Shown in pieces: positions 33,210 to 47,200 of a stretch of 64,000 nucleotides of DNA. The translations under genes were made by a program, and so were the position numbers. The notes under the pieces were generated by a model, which was not told where the DNA came from, searched no databases, and was given only the letters and a program-made list of their open reading frames with translations. This DNA is from Asterias amurensis. Lineage: Eukaryota; Echinodermata; Asteroidea; Forcipulatida; Asteriidae. The DNA is taken from positions 8,246,001 to 8,310,000 of the forward strand of contig NC_092650.1 in NCBI RefSeq assembly GCF_032118995.1, written 5' to 3'. Position 1 is the stretch's first letter. Each line of letters starts with the position of its first letter.

Positions 33210-35156
33210 TGATACCTCGACATTTAATGCCTGAAATCCTATAACCATAATGTTGTTTACTAATTATAATATGTCATTATTAACTCTGTTTCAGTTGGCT
33301 CCTCTAATGAAAGCTTTTAAAGCTGATAATTGGTTAACGGTCAGTAATAACCAATATACAATCTCCCAGTTTAATGCATCAACTTCACTAAAAGCCCGTC
33401 CTGACATAATTCATGCGAACCCCCATTAGTGTCATCGCTGTTTTACCTTTTAAGAGTAGTTAATACATATTTTGTTAGAGCAATAATATTGTTTGTTATG
33501 TAGGAGCAACTTTTTAGAGAACAGTCTAATTTGATCTTCATTAAATTATAAGGGAGAGCATGCTGCAGTGGGTGAAAATTCACCAAAAGCTGATGATTGG
33601 AGGGGCGTAACAAGGGGGCACCGCGGGAATGCCCCCCCCCCCCCCCCCCCGTTGATGTCTGTGATTCCAATGTGCCCCGAAAACAAATTGGAAAATCTAG
33701 ACTTCCAACCTTGAGAGCTATTCATAAACGCTGTTACTTAGAAATGAATTGTTTGTAGTTTTAGAGAAAAGGGTAAAATCTTACCAGCAATTCTGAACTT
33801 CGAAAGGCCTCACGTAAACGAACCCTTTCGCAGGCATCTAAAAGTGCAAATTTGTTTCGTTCATTATCAGCTTGCATTTTCGATGACCAATAAAGGTACT
33901 AGCCCCGCCTTTAAAATCGTCAGAGCATTAATTTTTGTACGATAGGAAAGCCCTTGAACATGGCAATCCGGTGGTGGTAAAATTTGGAAGATTGAGCATG
34001 ATACTGGGATCGAAATTACCCGTTGTGAATTTTGCTTTCCTCTCCGACAGCTCTGTGCGAAAAACTCCCAAAGTGGAGATTGTTGAAATCGTGTCTGAGC
34101 AACCCCGCTTACTTGAGCTTTTTGCTATCAAGAAGTGTGCCAGTCGCCCTAAACCTTTAAAGAATGGATGCAGGGACATGCCAGGATGACTAAGGTACAA
34201 ACTGCATCTCTCTAGCGTTTTTAGTTCCAGGGTTATTATGCTAACCACCTAAATGTTTTTTGAGTAACTACAAATTGTTTCCAGTGCCTTAAATTGTAGT
34301 TCGGCAGTATTATCATAGAGATTTGAACTGTGAATAATAATTATACACTTCACTTTTAATTAAGATTGATTCGCAATTATATATCATTTTTAGCTCTTTG
34401 TGGATTCAAGTACTTGGTCCATCCCTCTAAATACAGACATTACCGGTAATATAGTCCCTATATTAAGTGACAACTTGTGCAGATGATGGATTGGTTTATT
34501 AGGATGCATGAGCTGCACAGTGCGCTGTAAATAAATTAACAGGGACAGTGAGTAAACAGATGGTGGCCCCGAATGGACATCGTATACGTCTGCAAAAATC
34601 GCATACGTCTGCAAAAATTTCGCGAATAATTTCACGACATCTCGATTAGTTTCATGAATTTTTTTTTATGCGCACACGTTTGCGAAAATATGCGATGTCC
34701 ATTTAGGACCACCAGGATAATACTTTCGCCTTAACAGTGAAATAAAACTTTTTTTCGGGGGGGGGTCTGTTTTGTTTTTGTGCGGGCCATAGGCCTATAC
34801 TTCAATGTTTGTCTTTGTCCGCGCATTTTTTTATTTTTTTTTACTGTGTTTAAAGTACTTCATTTGCCTAAAACATATTGGCTGCAATGAAACCTAAATT
34901 GAAATATGCTGATGCGGCTTGCGATGTTTGCTAAGTGTCGCATTATTACACAGTTTGATGGGTGGAGCAAGCAACAAGCCCTATTAATGTAGCTAGGCTG
35001 CCCGGCCGGCTTGAAGCATTTTATTCCTCAAACAACGCAAGGTGTGTCAACCTGACCAACATCAAATGCTCGAAATCGCCAGGTTTTTCGAATCATCAAA
35101 CTTTTCGTCGTTTTTGAGTTTCTTATTCTTGAGACGTCGCACTTCCAATAACCACA
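33210..35156. other. Upstream region of the HYR receptor gene
   Basis: Holds a C-run at 33633-33653, an M2-like right end near 34225-34300, and a pair of overlapping open frames at 33928-34248 that I do not recognise. I see no convincing TATA box before 35157. Confidence 0.3.
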
Positions 35157-35217
35157 ATGAAATTTACTCTACTTATTACAGTGATTATGTTTCCAATCCT
35201 CGTAACTGCAGGTACCG
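35157..35217 (+). CDS. HYR receptor exon 1: signal peptide
   Basis: Starts ATG at 35157 (context CCACAATGA) and encodes MKFTLLITVIMFPILVTAG, a hydrophobic leader with an A-G cleavage context, then TG at a strong donor GTAAGT. Phase 1 out matches exon 2. Confidence 0.82.
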
Positions 35218-38200
35218 GTAAGTTTTAACCAAAAACATTTTTGTATATTATATATAACGGCTTTTCCTACTGCCCTTTCATGTTCATTGTTGTTGCTCTT
35301 TGTAAATGTAAACAAATACAAGCACTTGTATTAGTCTGTGTGAAACGTTTCTGAATATACAGCCCCATACAGTGCTGAATAGTCAACATTATAAATTTCA
35401 CTCACATTTCACTAGACAAGTTTATAAATTCCATATTCCATTTAGTCGTACAGGCCTGGCCCAAATTACTGTTAAATATTACGGGGGCCTATGCTCTGAA
35501 ACTCGCTCTCCAACTTCAAGCGTCGTCTAATTTTTACATTTTCAAGCGATCATAGTTATAAATCTACTGTAATCCAAACTTATAATTTGATTTAACTTTA
35601 AATGTAACTTATTTAGTAAATGTATATCCTAGTTTTATTTGCTGATGCCGTCTGTCTTTGATATGTTTTACTGGAACAAGCTCCTTCTACACATCCGAGA
35701 CTCTTCCTCGATCAGCTCATTCAAGACTCAACTAAAAACACATCTTTTCAGACAATGTTAAAGCGCTTTGAAACGCTTTTTTGTGGGAAGGCGCTATACA
35801 AATGTTATTTATTAAGGTAATCAATGTGTGCCAAAGAGGTTTTTAACTAGTGGTTTAAACCCAACGAGGCCTGGTTCTTGATAATTTTACCGAGACGAAG
35901 TGGAGGTAAATTATCAAGAACCAGGCCCGTCTCGGTAAAACTATCAAGAACCAGGCTTCGTTGGGTTTAAACCACTAGTTGAAAACCTCTTCACCACACA
36001 TTGATTACCCAACTGGCTGAACTGTATTATTTTGGAGAATGTTTATATTATTGGTAAAATTTGGTAAATAATACATTGAAGTACGAATCAAATTCAATCG
36101 CAAATGGGACGGTTTTAACGAAGGGAAGCCATAAGTTGGTCACGTAATAACTGAAGGCCGATATCAGATGCAACTGTGTCCGTCATGCAATACTGTCCGG
36201 GGCTATGCAAAAACCGTCCGGCGGACATGTACAAGACTGTACATGTATGTGCGCGCGTAAGAGAGCGTGCATGCACTAAACCTATGTATATGCAGCGTGA
36301 ATATTCACGTATTGATTGAAGCGTATACCCATGTCATTCCTTTTCCCATGTCATTCATGACATGCACTTAGCTTTAAAAAAAAATGGCGAACGTGTTCCG
36401 TAGACCAAGGGCGTTTAACTTACTGCAAGGACGGTTTTGCACGAGGGCGGACACAGATGCATATGCAAATGTGTCCGGGCGGCACAATTGCATTATTCAG
36501 AAGCGTCCGGACGGACACAATTGCATATGCAAAACCGTCCGGCGGACGTTATTGCAAATGCAATATTGTCCTCCATCGCATAGAGTACAACTGAAACAAT
36601 CTCTGAATCGGCAATTAGTACTGTACACACCATAAACCACACCACAACAGTTTCAACAAAGTCGTTAAAATTTTAGTTTTTAATTCGGGATTATTTGTGA
36701 CGTTCATAGGTGCTTATTCATTAAGGCAAACCAAAATTTGAAAATTTCAACTTTGATTTGATCCCTCTGGCTAATCGTCAGTTTGAACGGCTTCACTGTC
36801 ACCTATAACCTTGCTCAAGGCAGTTGAATTATTCACTCCGGAAAAAAAACCACCGCTGAAAACCCCCACCCCTATACACTGTGCGTACAATGTGTGTACC
36901 GGTAACCACATCGCACGACACGACGCCCCCGTACGCTATCCGCATGCGTCGGCCACTATATCCCATTCTCACAGCACCTTACGAAGATCATGCCGATCAC
37001 CCCGATCTGAAAAAAAAAAATCAAATCGGGGCACAATCGCCGTCAAAATCCACAAATTTTGCAAATTACAGACTAAATCACGACTGTACTGCGATGCGTC
37101 TGCGTCCAAAGCGTTGCTGACTCGATGTCACTACGGTTACACTTAGACCAATGCCGACCAAGCAGTCGTTTCTACTTCGTTGCCGCTGCGACGTACGGGA
37201 TCATACTATGCTGTTACACAAACCTAGGAGACTGTAAGACGATACCACACGTGGTGCTGACCATATTACGCTTCTAGTATGCTTCTAGTACGACTTGTGG
37301 CGATGTCTAATACCCCAATGACACAGCACTATGACCTTAAGAAGATCGTGCCAATCACCCCGATCTCAAAAAAATATCAAGTCGGGGTGTGATAGCCGTC
37401 AAAATCAAGCAAATTTGGGGGAGCTTGTAGCTTCCCGACCTAGGAGATCCCAACCCGACCCGACCACGCTCATGGAGATCCTCCGACGTTTGGCCCACGA
37501 TTGGTCCGCGATTGGTCACGCTCTCGGCCCTTTTTCCAGCGTGTAGAAGCGACGTCTATGTGTAAACATGTTCAAAATAAGTGTTGGGGCAGCTTGCAGC
37601 TTCCCGACTTAGGAGATCCCACCCTGTCCATAATGATCCCCCAACGTTTGGCCAACGATTGGTCCGCGATTGACCACCCTCTCGGCCATTTTTCCACCGC
37701 AGTAGAAGCGGCGTCTATGTGTGACCGAGGTCCCCTTTCTCGACAACGTTTTATTACCAGAGACCACACCAATGACATGTGCTTTCTTATTTGAACCCCC
37801 CCCCCCCCCACGTTGTTACCGGGTTTGGTTTCGAAATGCTCGCCTCGGGGTTATTTTGAACGTTTTCAGTTCGTCCCGCTTGACTATTTTTCTGTGCTTG
37901 TCTTCTAAAAAAAATCATATGATGCACATAATGTTTTTTACCGTCGAAACGTTTTTTACGGGGTCACATGGTTCTCAATTTCTGGTCTGTTTGCACAGGG
38001 CTACATGTATAATTTCACTTCCCTCTTACACACAAAAACAAAAAATGAAAAGGCGACGTGGAAAAAATGAAAACGAGACGGAAAAATTAAAACGCGACGG
38101 AAACAATGAAAAGGCGACCGGAACAAAAATTAAAACGCGACGATTTATTTTTTTTCAAAAGAGTGGCACATGCGGAACACCATACCAACCCCTTCCACTT

Positions 38201-41200
38201 TTATACTCCCAGCTGTAGTTGTAGTTCTTGAATGTAAGAGGAACTTGTCAATGTTTGGCGAAACCTTTATTTGATTTCACTTTCTTTCTTAAACAGCTCA
38301 TTGGACACTTTCGGTATTAAGTATTCTCCAAAGGCCCACACTGCGTATATCACAACTGATATTAAAAAATAACAAACCTGTGAAAATTTAGGCTCAATCG
38401 GTCATCGGAGTCGGGAGAAAATAATGGGGAAAACCCATCCTTGTTTCCGCACGTCGACAACGAGAATTGATAATTGTTGTAATGTTTTTCTCGAAAAGTA
38501 AAGCGTTTCATGGAAGTATATTTCAAGAGAAGGCTTTCACTATTACCTTCTGTAAATCCTGTAAGTTATTTGTAAGTCTGTGAACTTTTATTTTCTGTGC
38601 CGAAAGTGTATAATGGCTTTAATTGTAAAGCTCCCTTCAGGTGTTCGGGTGTAGCCCAATCGTTTCAGACAGGCGCTCCGCCGAACCAAATTCTGAATTA
38701 AGTACATACAAATTTCGAAGTCTGAAACAGATTTGAGTGACTTGGCGCGCTTGAAGTCGAAAGATCGACTGTTGCAGTTGATCGGAACGACTCTGGAGCG
38801 CCCTATAGTTTCAAACCTCGATCTATGATGAGACGTGAACCAATGTAAACCAACATGATAGTTATTTGGGTCGAACACCGAGTGGCTTTATTTAAGGGAC
38901 ACACCGGCTCACCGTTTACGCAACTTAGGGCTGTAGAATTATAAATAATGTTTTTATAGATGGTTGCTGTAAAAAAAACATCAAAATGTCACGTAATTAG
39001 CGAAAAATGATTAAAAAAACCAAAAGCGGTGAAAGGCCTGCGTGTACGTGTTTCCAGCCGTTGCAACTGTCAAATCTTCATGACATCGTCGCACAATGAT
39101 GTAATGAGACTGGTGCTTTGTTTATAGCAACGTAATACTACGACGCAGCATAAGGATCCAGTCTATCCATAAATTATAAACAACCAGCATATACGGATCA
39201 GGCAAATCCTTCGACGATGGAGGTATTCGTGCTTCGACGTACATCCAAAGACCGTCACGAAGAACACAAAAAACTAACCCAGAATATGATGGAACAGTGA
39301 CAAGTAAATAAAGCCTTCCTGGCACAAACTAGGCCTACTACTGCATAGCCATGATGCAGTTTGGACTGCAATCGTGACGTACATGCTCCCGACGCGCTAC
39401 TCCTAGAGAACTGTTTCGGTCTCGTCCGGCTATCGTCTCCCACAACGGGAGACGATAGTCGGACGAAACCGAAATAGTTCTAGGAGTACCGACGTGCCAG
39501 GACCCAATTTCATAATGCCTGTAGGCCTATAGAGCCACAGAAATGTGCTGAGCACAAAATAGTACTGCATAGCAGAAACTGATCCAGCCAAATTTTAACT
39601 AAGTTTGAAATACTTTCCCGAGTTACTGAGTATACAGTGCTACACACATCGGTGTATATGGGTAAAAACCAAAAATTAATATTCTTTATCCCCGATGCAA
39701 ATTTACCATCTATTAAGTTTGAAATGTTGTGAACTTGTGGCTGGTGCACGACTAAATTTTTGAATAGTAAAGAAATTTTATTAGCAGTATTTTCTGCTAC
39801 ACAGATGAAACTGATCAATGGGCCCTGTTATTCAAAGTGAAACATTTTTTAATCTCCGGGGGTGGGGGAGGGAATCGTGAAGGATTCAAAAGCGTCCTTG
39901 TGAGAATGTGTTTTGAAACGTAAGCGTAGCTGCAAATTTGAAACGTAAGCCTAGCTTGACTCGGGATTGAAAGCGTATTTTTTTATTATAGATTAACGAA
40001 CCTAAACGATGTATATGGATTGTATAAGCGTAGCTGAGTAGCTGAGTAGCTTGGAACGTAACCATATCTTTTGGAGCGTAAGCATATCTTGGAACGCAGG
40101 CGTAGCTGGGTATCTTCGAACGTAAACGCAGCTGCGTATGGAACGTAAGCGTAACTTGACTCAGGATTGAAAGCGTACCTTTTGTTATTATAGCGTAACT
40201 TGAGAAGGAATGTAAGCAAAACTTGGAATATAAGCTTAGCTTGGAACGTCATATATTGGAAGGTAAGCGTAGCTTGGTATATTGGAACGTACACGTAGCT
40301 GCATGTGGAACATAAGCGTAGCTTGACTCGGGCTTGAAACGTACCTTTTGATAATATAGCGTAACTTGAAGGAACGTAAGCGTAGCTGAGTAGCTGCGTA
40401 GCTTGGAACGTAACCAAATAATACCTCAACAATCTCAAAAATAACACTACCCTTCATTCACAGAATTAAAACATATTTTTTTGACAAAATTATGCTTTGA
40501 GGGAATTTGTTTAAATCGTTTTTTTATTCAACCTTTTATTCAAAATTATTATTCACCTGTTCTTTTTCCGATCGGGAGCTCCGTTTTCTTTTAATCGTTT
40601 TTTTCTTCTTCATAAAACATTTTTTAACCTACTCACACAATAACACAGTCAACATAACAAAATGCGGTATTCCTACATTTTGACATCATCAATCTTGTTT
40701 ATTGTTACCTGAAAACTCCTAGCAAAAAGAAATTAGGAGCCATGAAACAAAACAGAGCATAATATTGGAACGTTGCCATCATAAACTAGACATTAAGTGT
40801 TTGTGAACAAACACGAAGCTGTTCCGTGTTGTTTTGCTTGGATTATGTGCTTCATTGCCCAAGGAATGTATAACTGAAAAAAGGTTTCAAAAAAGTTGTT
40901 TAGCTCTTGTTATAAGGTCTTACTTCCCGATTGACCCGTTAGTAAAGGTCAACATGGGCCCACAGCTACCAAAGATTAATCTGCAATGCCAAAGAGTCTA
41001 TAAAAAATCGGTTGGGTAGATCTTGATATATAGTCCCACTTCCGGCTGACCCAGAAGTAGAAGTCAACTTAGGGTCACAGTTTTCCCAAAGCTAATATTT
41101 ATTGCCTAAGAGTCTATAACTGAAGTTTGAACATTAGCTTTGTACTTTTCTAGATATGGGCTCACTTCCGGTTGACCTTTACTTCCTTGAATGCCCAAGG

Positions 41201-44200
41201 AGTCTATAACTAAATAAAAATTGAAAATCTGTTGTATAGTTCTTGAGATATGGTCCTACTTCCGGTTGACCAGGAAGTCGGGGTCAACTTGAGGTCACGG
41301 TTTTTCAAAGTTAATATTTTATGCCTAAGGAATTTATAACTGAAAAAAATTTGAAAATCTGCTGTATAGTTCTTGAGATATGGTCCCACTTCCGGTTGAC
41401 GCGGAAGTAGACGTCAACTTGAGGTCATAGGTTTTTTTCAAATTAATCTCCAACCCCCAAGGAGTCTTTAAGAACAAACAGTTGAAAAGTCGACCGTGAA
41501 GTTCTTGAGATATGATTCTGCAAAGATTTCCTAATTAATATGCAAATGAGGGTCACTGGTGGTTAATTAATAAAGAATTTTAATATGTTTTATGATAGGA
41601 ATTAAGCTAAACATCCTAAAGCTTCAATTTGATATTATTTTACGTGTTTAAAAACACATAATTAATCTGTAGGATACTCCTTTATTTTCCTATACTCCTG
41701 TCGATAGGGGGCGCTCTTATGAGACATTTCAACTGCACGATTTCTGCACCGTAATGTCTGTATTTGACTCTGTATTTGTATGTGTACGTCGCAGAGACCA
41801 AAACTGTCATAAAATGTCAAGCTATAACTTCCCCTATAGAACACGGCCCAGTTTTATGGCTCTGTCTGCTTCAACCAAACTCTGCCCATTTACTGTACCG
41901 ACAACCATTCTCTGCTTACTGTGCAAGCGCTGAAATATCTGTGCTAGTTCAAAGCAAAAATTACATATGTGGGTTTCCCTGCCCACAAGCAAAAATATTC
42001 CTGCTTTGCTGTGAAATATGCTTTATAAAAGCGATAATATCTGCGCTTCTGATCTGTCAATTCTTTGTTTACGCAGTCAAGCAGAGTCAAATTGGACCAG
42101 TTGCACAAGATTTCCCCTCATGTACTAACAATCTTTTTTGACTTTACATGTTTGAAGTGTAGGCCTTAACAAACCTACTTACAGGGCAAAATTACGTGGT
42201 ACTCATTACCACCAAAGTCTGCGCTTACGATCACCATTTTCCGCTTACTGTGATGTGCAAGCTTGGAAAATAATATGCGAGCTTGGAAGCACACAAACAA
42301 AAGAAATCCCTGCTATAAGCAGTCTTTTTGCTTTACGTAAGCGCAGAATTCACTGCTTCTGCAGAGCACTGAATCTTTTTCATTAAGCGAGTTCCCATCA
42401 TGCCTCGACTAGTCGCACGTCAAACCTAACTACGACACTTGTCGAGATAAAATGCAGATTCTCAAGATTTGTGCCGCTATGTGACGCAAAGGCAATATTA
42501 ATTTTGTTGCGAATGGGTGACTAGTGAATTTTACTACTCAACTAGTCGAACCTCAAACCTAACTACGACACTTGTCGAGGTAAAATACGGATTCTCAAGA
42601 TTTGTACCGCTATGTGCCGCAAGGGCAATATTAATTATGTTGCGAATAGTAGTAAGCAACACAACTGGTTCACCAAACAGGTAGTCGGACAAATTTTGTA
42701 GGCAATGTGTGGCAGGATTAAAACGGAGTAGAGAAAAACAGTAGTCACGACTCGAACTAGAGAGGTTTCGCAGAGTCACCGATACTCTTACGTGAACGGA
42801 TACGTCATAATACGTCATCACTTTTGAGGTCCATGTGACGTTTAACCATTGTATACAAGTTAGAAAAATTGCGCAAAACGGGAATCTGTTGCCATACACG
42901 TAAGTAAACAACGAGTATTTTGTTCATGTTTGTGTAGCGGAGTGTTATTTTTTAATGTACCAGGTTTTCACCATATCTATTAGAGGTATCATACATGAAT
43001 GTAGTTGGACATTTGTTGACCACCATGCTTCAGAAAAAGAGAAATGGCGATTGTTCATGGGTGCAACCCATAATAGCGCCCTCTTGAGCGAAACAAAACT
43101 ACACATCACTTGAGGCGAACGCGTACGGTTCGATATCTGTATGCGAATTCGTATCCGCGACTAAGCGAAACCTCTCTAATAATTTGTAGTTGCGACTTTA
43201 ACACTAAAGCACACTAGTCGCCCCGGCCTACTTTTGTAGTAAAGCAAAGCATGTAAAGCATGATTCCTGCGAATGCAAATCAAATTTTTAAGTCACTGTT
43301 TTCGCAGTGAAATTTTCGCAGAAGTTGAGCACAATGGGCAATTCCCTTTGTGACGCAATGAAATTCGCATCGCACGAAGCATTCGCAGTAAGCATGAACC
43401 GGGCTTTACACGGACTCTTTGAATGCGAATCTTACGTTAGATTTTTACCATTATTTACATTTTGTAGCGATAATTTGAAACCATGATCTTTTTCGTCAAG
43501 AACTCGTTAATAATTTTGTTTAAAAAAAAATTTAAATTTGGTTTGGTAAGTTACTTTTAGACGGCTAGAGAAGTAAAACTAGCCCGGAACTAGCACGTGA
43601 TTGATTGTACCACTTTTTGGTTAGAACAATCACGTGACCTTCGTTTTTGTTTTAAAATGGTCAAAAACGGCATAATTTGATGTTTTTTTAGGGACTGTTC
43701 TTCTTCATTCCTTGAAGACCGTTGAATTCATTTTTTAGTCTATTTCGTAGCCCAAATAGCCCAATTCAGCCGGTGTGTCCCTTTAAGACTGGTTTATCAA
43801 GATGGACTCTGTCATAAAGTAATCTTATCGATGTCAAGCTTCCATCAAATTGAAACTTGACATGCGTATACTTAGAATATAAATAGCAGATGCTGAGTAA
43901 CCAAAAATTCAGCTAATGGGAAAGTTGTCACAAAAATTACGTTGTTATTAGTGCAGAGTTATAAGTGGAGATCTAGTCAACTGGAACGTACATGACTGAA
44001 GTCGCACTAATCGTCCTAAGTTAGGATGAGTTACTGGTCTTAACTAAGGGTCAGTCCTATCTCTTTGCATTGCCCAGGACTAGTCCTTAGTCAGGACTAC
44101 CTGTGTGAAATCCACCCCTGGCCTAGATCACTTCTCCAGTATAGCATGAGTAATGATTGGTGTTTTTTATAAACTTAACTTCTTCTCTTTTTTTCAGTGG

Positions 44201-47200
44201 ATACCATACCTCCTACTATCAACTGTCCAGAAGCCATAACTCAGTCAATGCCTTTTGGACAATCATTTGCTCCTGTTTCGTGGACAATTCCAACTGCTTC
44301 GGACAATTCTGGGGTGGCTCCTACTGTGACTGCAAATCCATCGTCAACCCCTGGCCAACAGTTTCAACTAGGGACAACCACTATCACCTACACAGCAACA
44401 GGTGCAGCCTCCAATAGTGCTTCCTGTACATTCACGGTTACCCTTACACAAGAAGGTAAAAGACAGGTCATAGTTCAAACTAAGAAACCATATCGCAAAT
44501 AATACAACTGAGAGTTTGGTTTATGTGTGTATATTGCAAAATGTCAGTCCATTGCATTTAAATATTGACTGGTTTGAGTGCTTCGAATCCCGAGGTGATC
44601 TTTGGCAGATTCTGTTAACCCCTGCACGAGATAAATTCCGCTAAGTCTCACCTGCCTCGCAGATACCGACTTCCTTGGTGCGTGCCGTAACGTCTGCGAG
44701 CGTCTTGCCCGATCCATGCCCAATGTAACCTTGATTCAAGCCCCGTTCACGTGCGAGAGGTACCCCCAAGCAAATCGCGCCAACTAGCAAACAAGTCGTA
44801 GAGTGCACGCTCACAGTCAAAATGTGGTCTCGCGTGCGGAACAGGTTGGGGCGATGCAGAGCATCACAAAACAATAGTTTTCTGGCGATGGAACGGGATT
44901 GGGGCTTCAGTCAGTCTATGCAAACCTATATCGTGCCACTTTTTTCCTGTCTGTCCCCGGGCCCTAGCCTGGGTCTGGCTCAAGGCTACTGCAATGAGCC
45001 TCATGGCCAGCCTTTTTGACATTATGCCTTGCATCAGACCGCCGACTACAAATAATTGCAGCTCCTTCTATAGCGACACTCATCTGGTGTCGGCCATGCC
45101 TTGGCTGGGTCCACACACCTTCGTTGGTGGATGGGCCAATCTAACCTTTCAGCCAGCCCTGACCATGATTGTGTGTGCCCCCCCGTTGAGCTCTATTGCT
45201 TGTCAAAGTTGCTAGTCTGGTCCCCTGACCAAAGATTCCTTGACGTCGCTTGTTAAAGCCATTGGACCCTTTCGGTTCAGTAAAAAAATAAAAGTTCACA
45301 GATTTACAAATAACTTACAGGGTTTACAGAAGGCAATGGTGAAAGACTTCTCTTGAAATATTATTCCATGAAATGCTTTACTTTTTGAGATAACAGCAAA
45401 ACAATATAAATTCTCGTTAACGAGAATTACGGATTTATTTTAAACACATGTCATGACACGGCGAAACGCGCGGAAACAAGGGTGGGTTTTTCCGTTGTTT
45501 TCTCCCGACTCCGATGACCGATTGAGCCTAAATTTTCACTGGTTTGTTATTTGATATAGAAGTTGTGGTACACAAAGTGTAGGCCTTGGACAACACTGTT
45601 TACCGAAAGGGTCCAATGGCTTTAAGAATCTTAGGTCAGGTATCACCCACGGTTAAAAATAGAGCATGACGCAATTTTTCAAGGTCGGGGGTCATCTCCA
45701 GGGAAACCATGTCTGCACTAGTTGCGATAACGGAACCCTCCTCCCGACGGCCGCCAGGCCGGAGGGTTACGAGATTATTTTGATCGGCAAAATGACAATC
45801 TGGTTTAACACGTTTAATTTCGACAGCTAGTCACCAGATTTGCCCCACTTTCAAAAACCATGACACTTAATCCTCAATGTCTTATGAACACTCAAGTCAA
45901 AAGATACAAAACACCTTTGAGAAAATATTGTTGAAGAAAAAGGACAAAAACTTACCAGATGTCGGAGCGATTTCCCAGATTTATATTTTGAACTTGTCGC
46001 ATCGCTTTGCAAACGCTTTATTTAGGCACAACGCCTGCATTGGCTTTAAATAATAATAGCTGGCATAAAAACTCCTGGATCTACGGCCGACAGGACTGAC
46101 ATTATAATTCCATACCGAACATCAACGATACTGTCCGAATATTGACGACAACACGTTCGGAACATTTCAGATAACTTCGAAAAAGGAGGAATTTCCTCCT
46201 TTTTGGTCACGTGATTTTGGGTGATACCGGACCCTAAATTCGACAGAGCCTAGTCGGAGATTTTTGGGTCTGGGAACCAGACTACGAAGTTGCGAGATAA
46301 CATTGGAAGAAAAAACACCCTTGTCACACAAAAATTACTTCTTTCTCGAAAACTACGTTACTTCAGAGGGAGCCGTTTCTCACAAAGTTTTATACTAATC
46401 AACAGCTCTCCATTACTCGTTACCAAGTAAGTTTTTACGCTAACAGTTAGTTTTAGTAATTACAAATAGTGCACTTAAGCTAAGTGCATTCAAGCTAAAA
46501 ACATCCTTGCTTAGTTAAACCAGAATACCGGCCAAGACTCCACTCAAATATTTTGCTAAGTAAAGAACAGTAAAATGGCCCCCGATGTGATACTGTAACA
46601 TACGCACTAACAGCAGAAGTGCAAGATGTTGAGACTGCATGCATCATATTAAAAGGGTACCGACGAGTTCTTTAACGGTCGTTTAAAACCGGCAGGGTCG
46701 TTGCCGAGTGATAAAGAACCACACTTCCTTTGTGGGGGTAATCTGTGAAAGAATGACAGTAGCAAGTTCTTTATAATTTACCGAGCTAGCCTTTACCTTA
46801 AACTGGTCAAAATGAATATTAAGATGAGTTTTTGTTTGAAGTCAGCTAGTCACAATCTATGATTTATAATTTCCACCTAGAGAGAAGACCTACATCATTT
46901 CACCCAGACAAACTGGCGGCATGACAAAAAGAGTGTCAGAAACGCTTTTTACGTAGAAGCAGTAAAGTTGGGCAGAGTCTTCAATATTATGCCAAATTGT
47001 TGGATTTTGACGGCAATCATATCCCAACTTGATAACTTTTTTTAAGATCGGGGTGATTGGCATGCTCTTCGTAAGGTCGTAGTGCTGTGTGAACGGGGTA
47101 TTGTTGATAGCATTAGGAATTTGTATAATGTAATCGTCTTGCCAGTATAGGTGACAGGTGTCGAACCCGTAAGTTTAATTGTTGCAAGAATGTGGTAAAC

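Larger units (their letters stand above)
38896..43782. mobile_element. P element, long copy (TTAA-flanked, 4.9 kb)
   Basis: Ends GGGACACACCGGCTCACC and GCCGGTGTGTCCC with TTAA at 38892-38895 and 43783-43786. Both termini match the 2.0-kb copy at 5442-7433 in inverted orientation, so one is a deletion or expansion of the other. The long copy carries later arrivals: a SINE tail (39608), a hairpin (39391), about 130-bp tandem repeats (40850-41530) and the M13 element. No frame resembles a DDE or DDD transposase. Confidence 0.75.

Noticed and set aside
33928-34248. Overlapping open frames on both strands
   Set aside because: Neither resembles a known family, both are fully overlapping, and no splice or start context favours one.
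37721-38218. 165-codon open frame on the plus strand
   Set aside because: It spans the end of an R2 repeat, a C-run and a minisatellite; the composition follows those repeats and no domain is seen.
39986-40447. 153-codon open frame in the long P element
   Set aside because: A translation of the GCTTACGTTCC minisatellite; the shorter P copy gives related but different frames.
42534-42911. 125-codon frame on the minus strand
   Set aside because: It covers a direct duplication and the end of element M13, so it is repeat-derived.
5442-43782. Transposase gene in the P elements
   Set aside because: I looked on both strands for a long frame with acidic catalytic motifs and found only repeat-derived frames.
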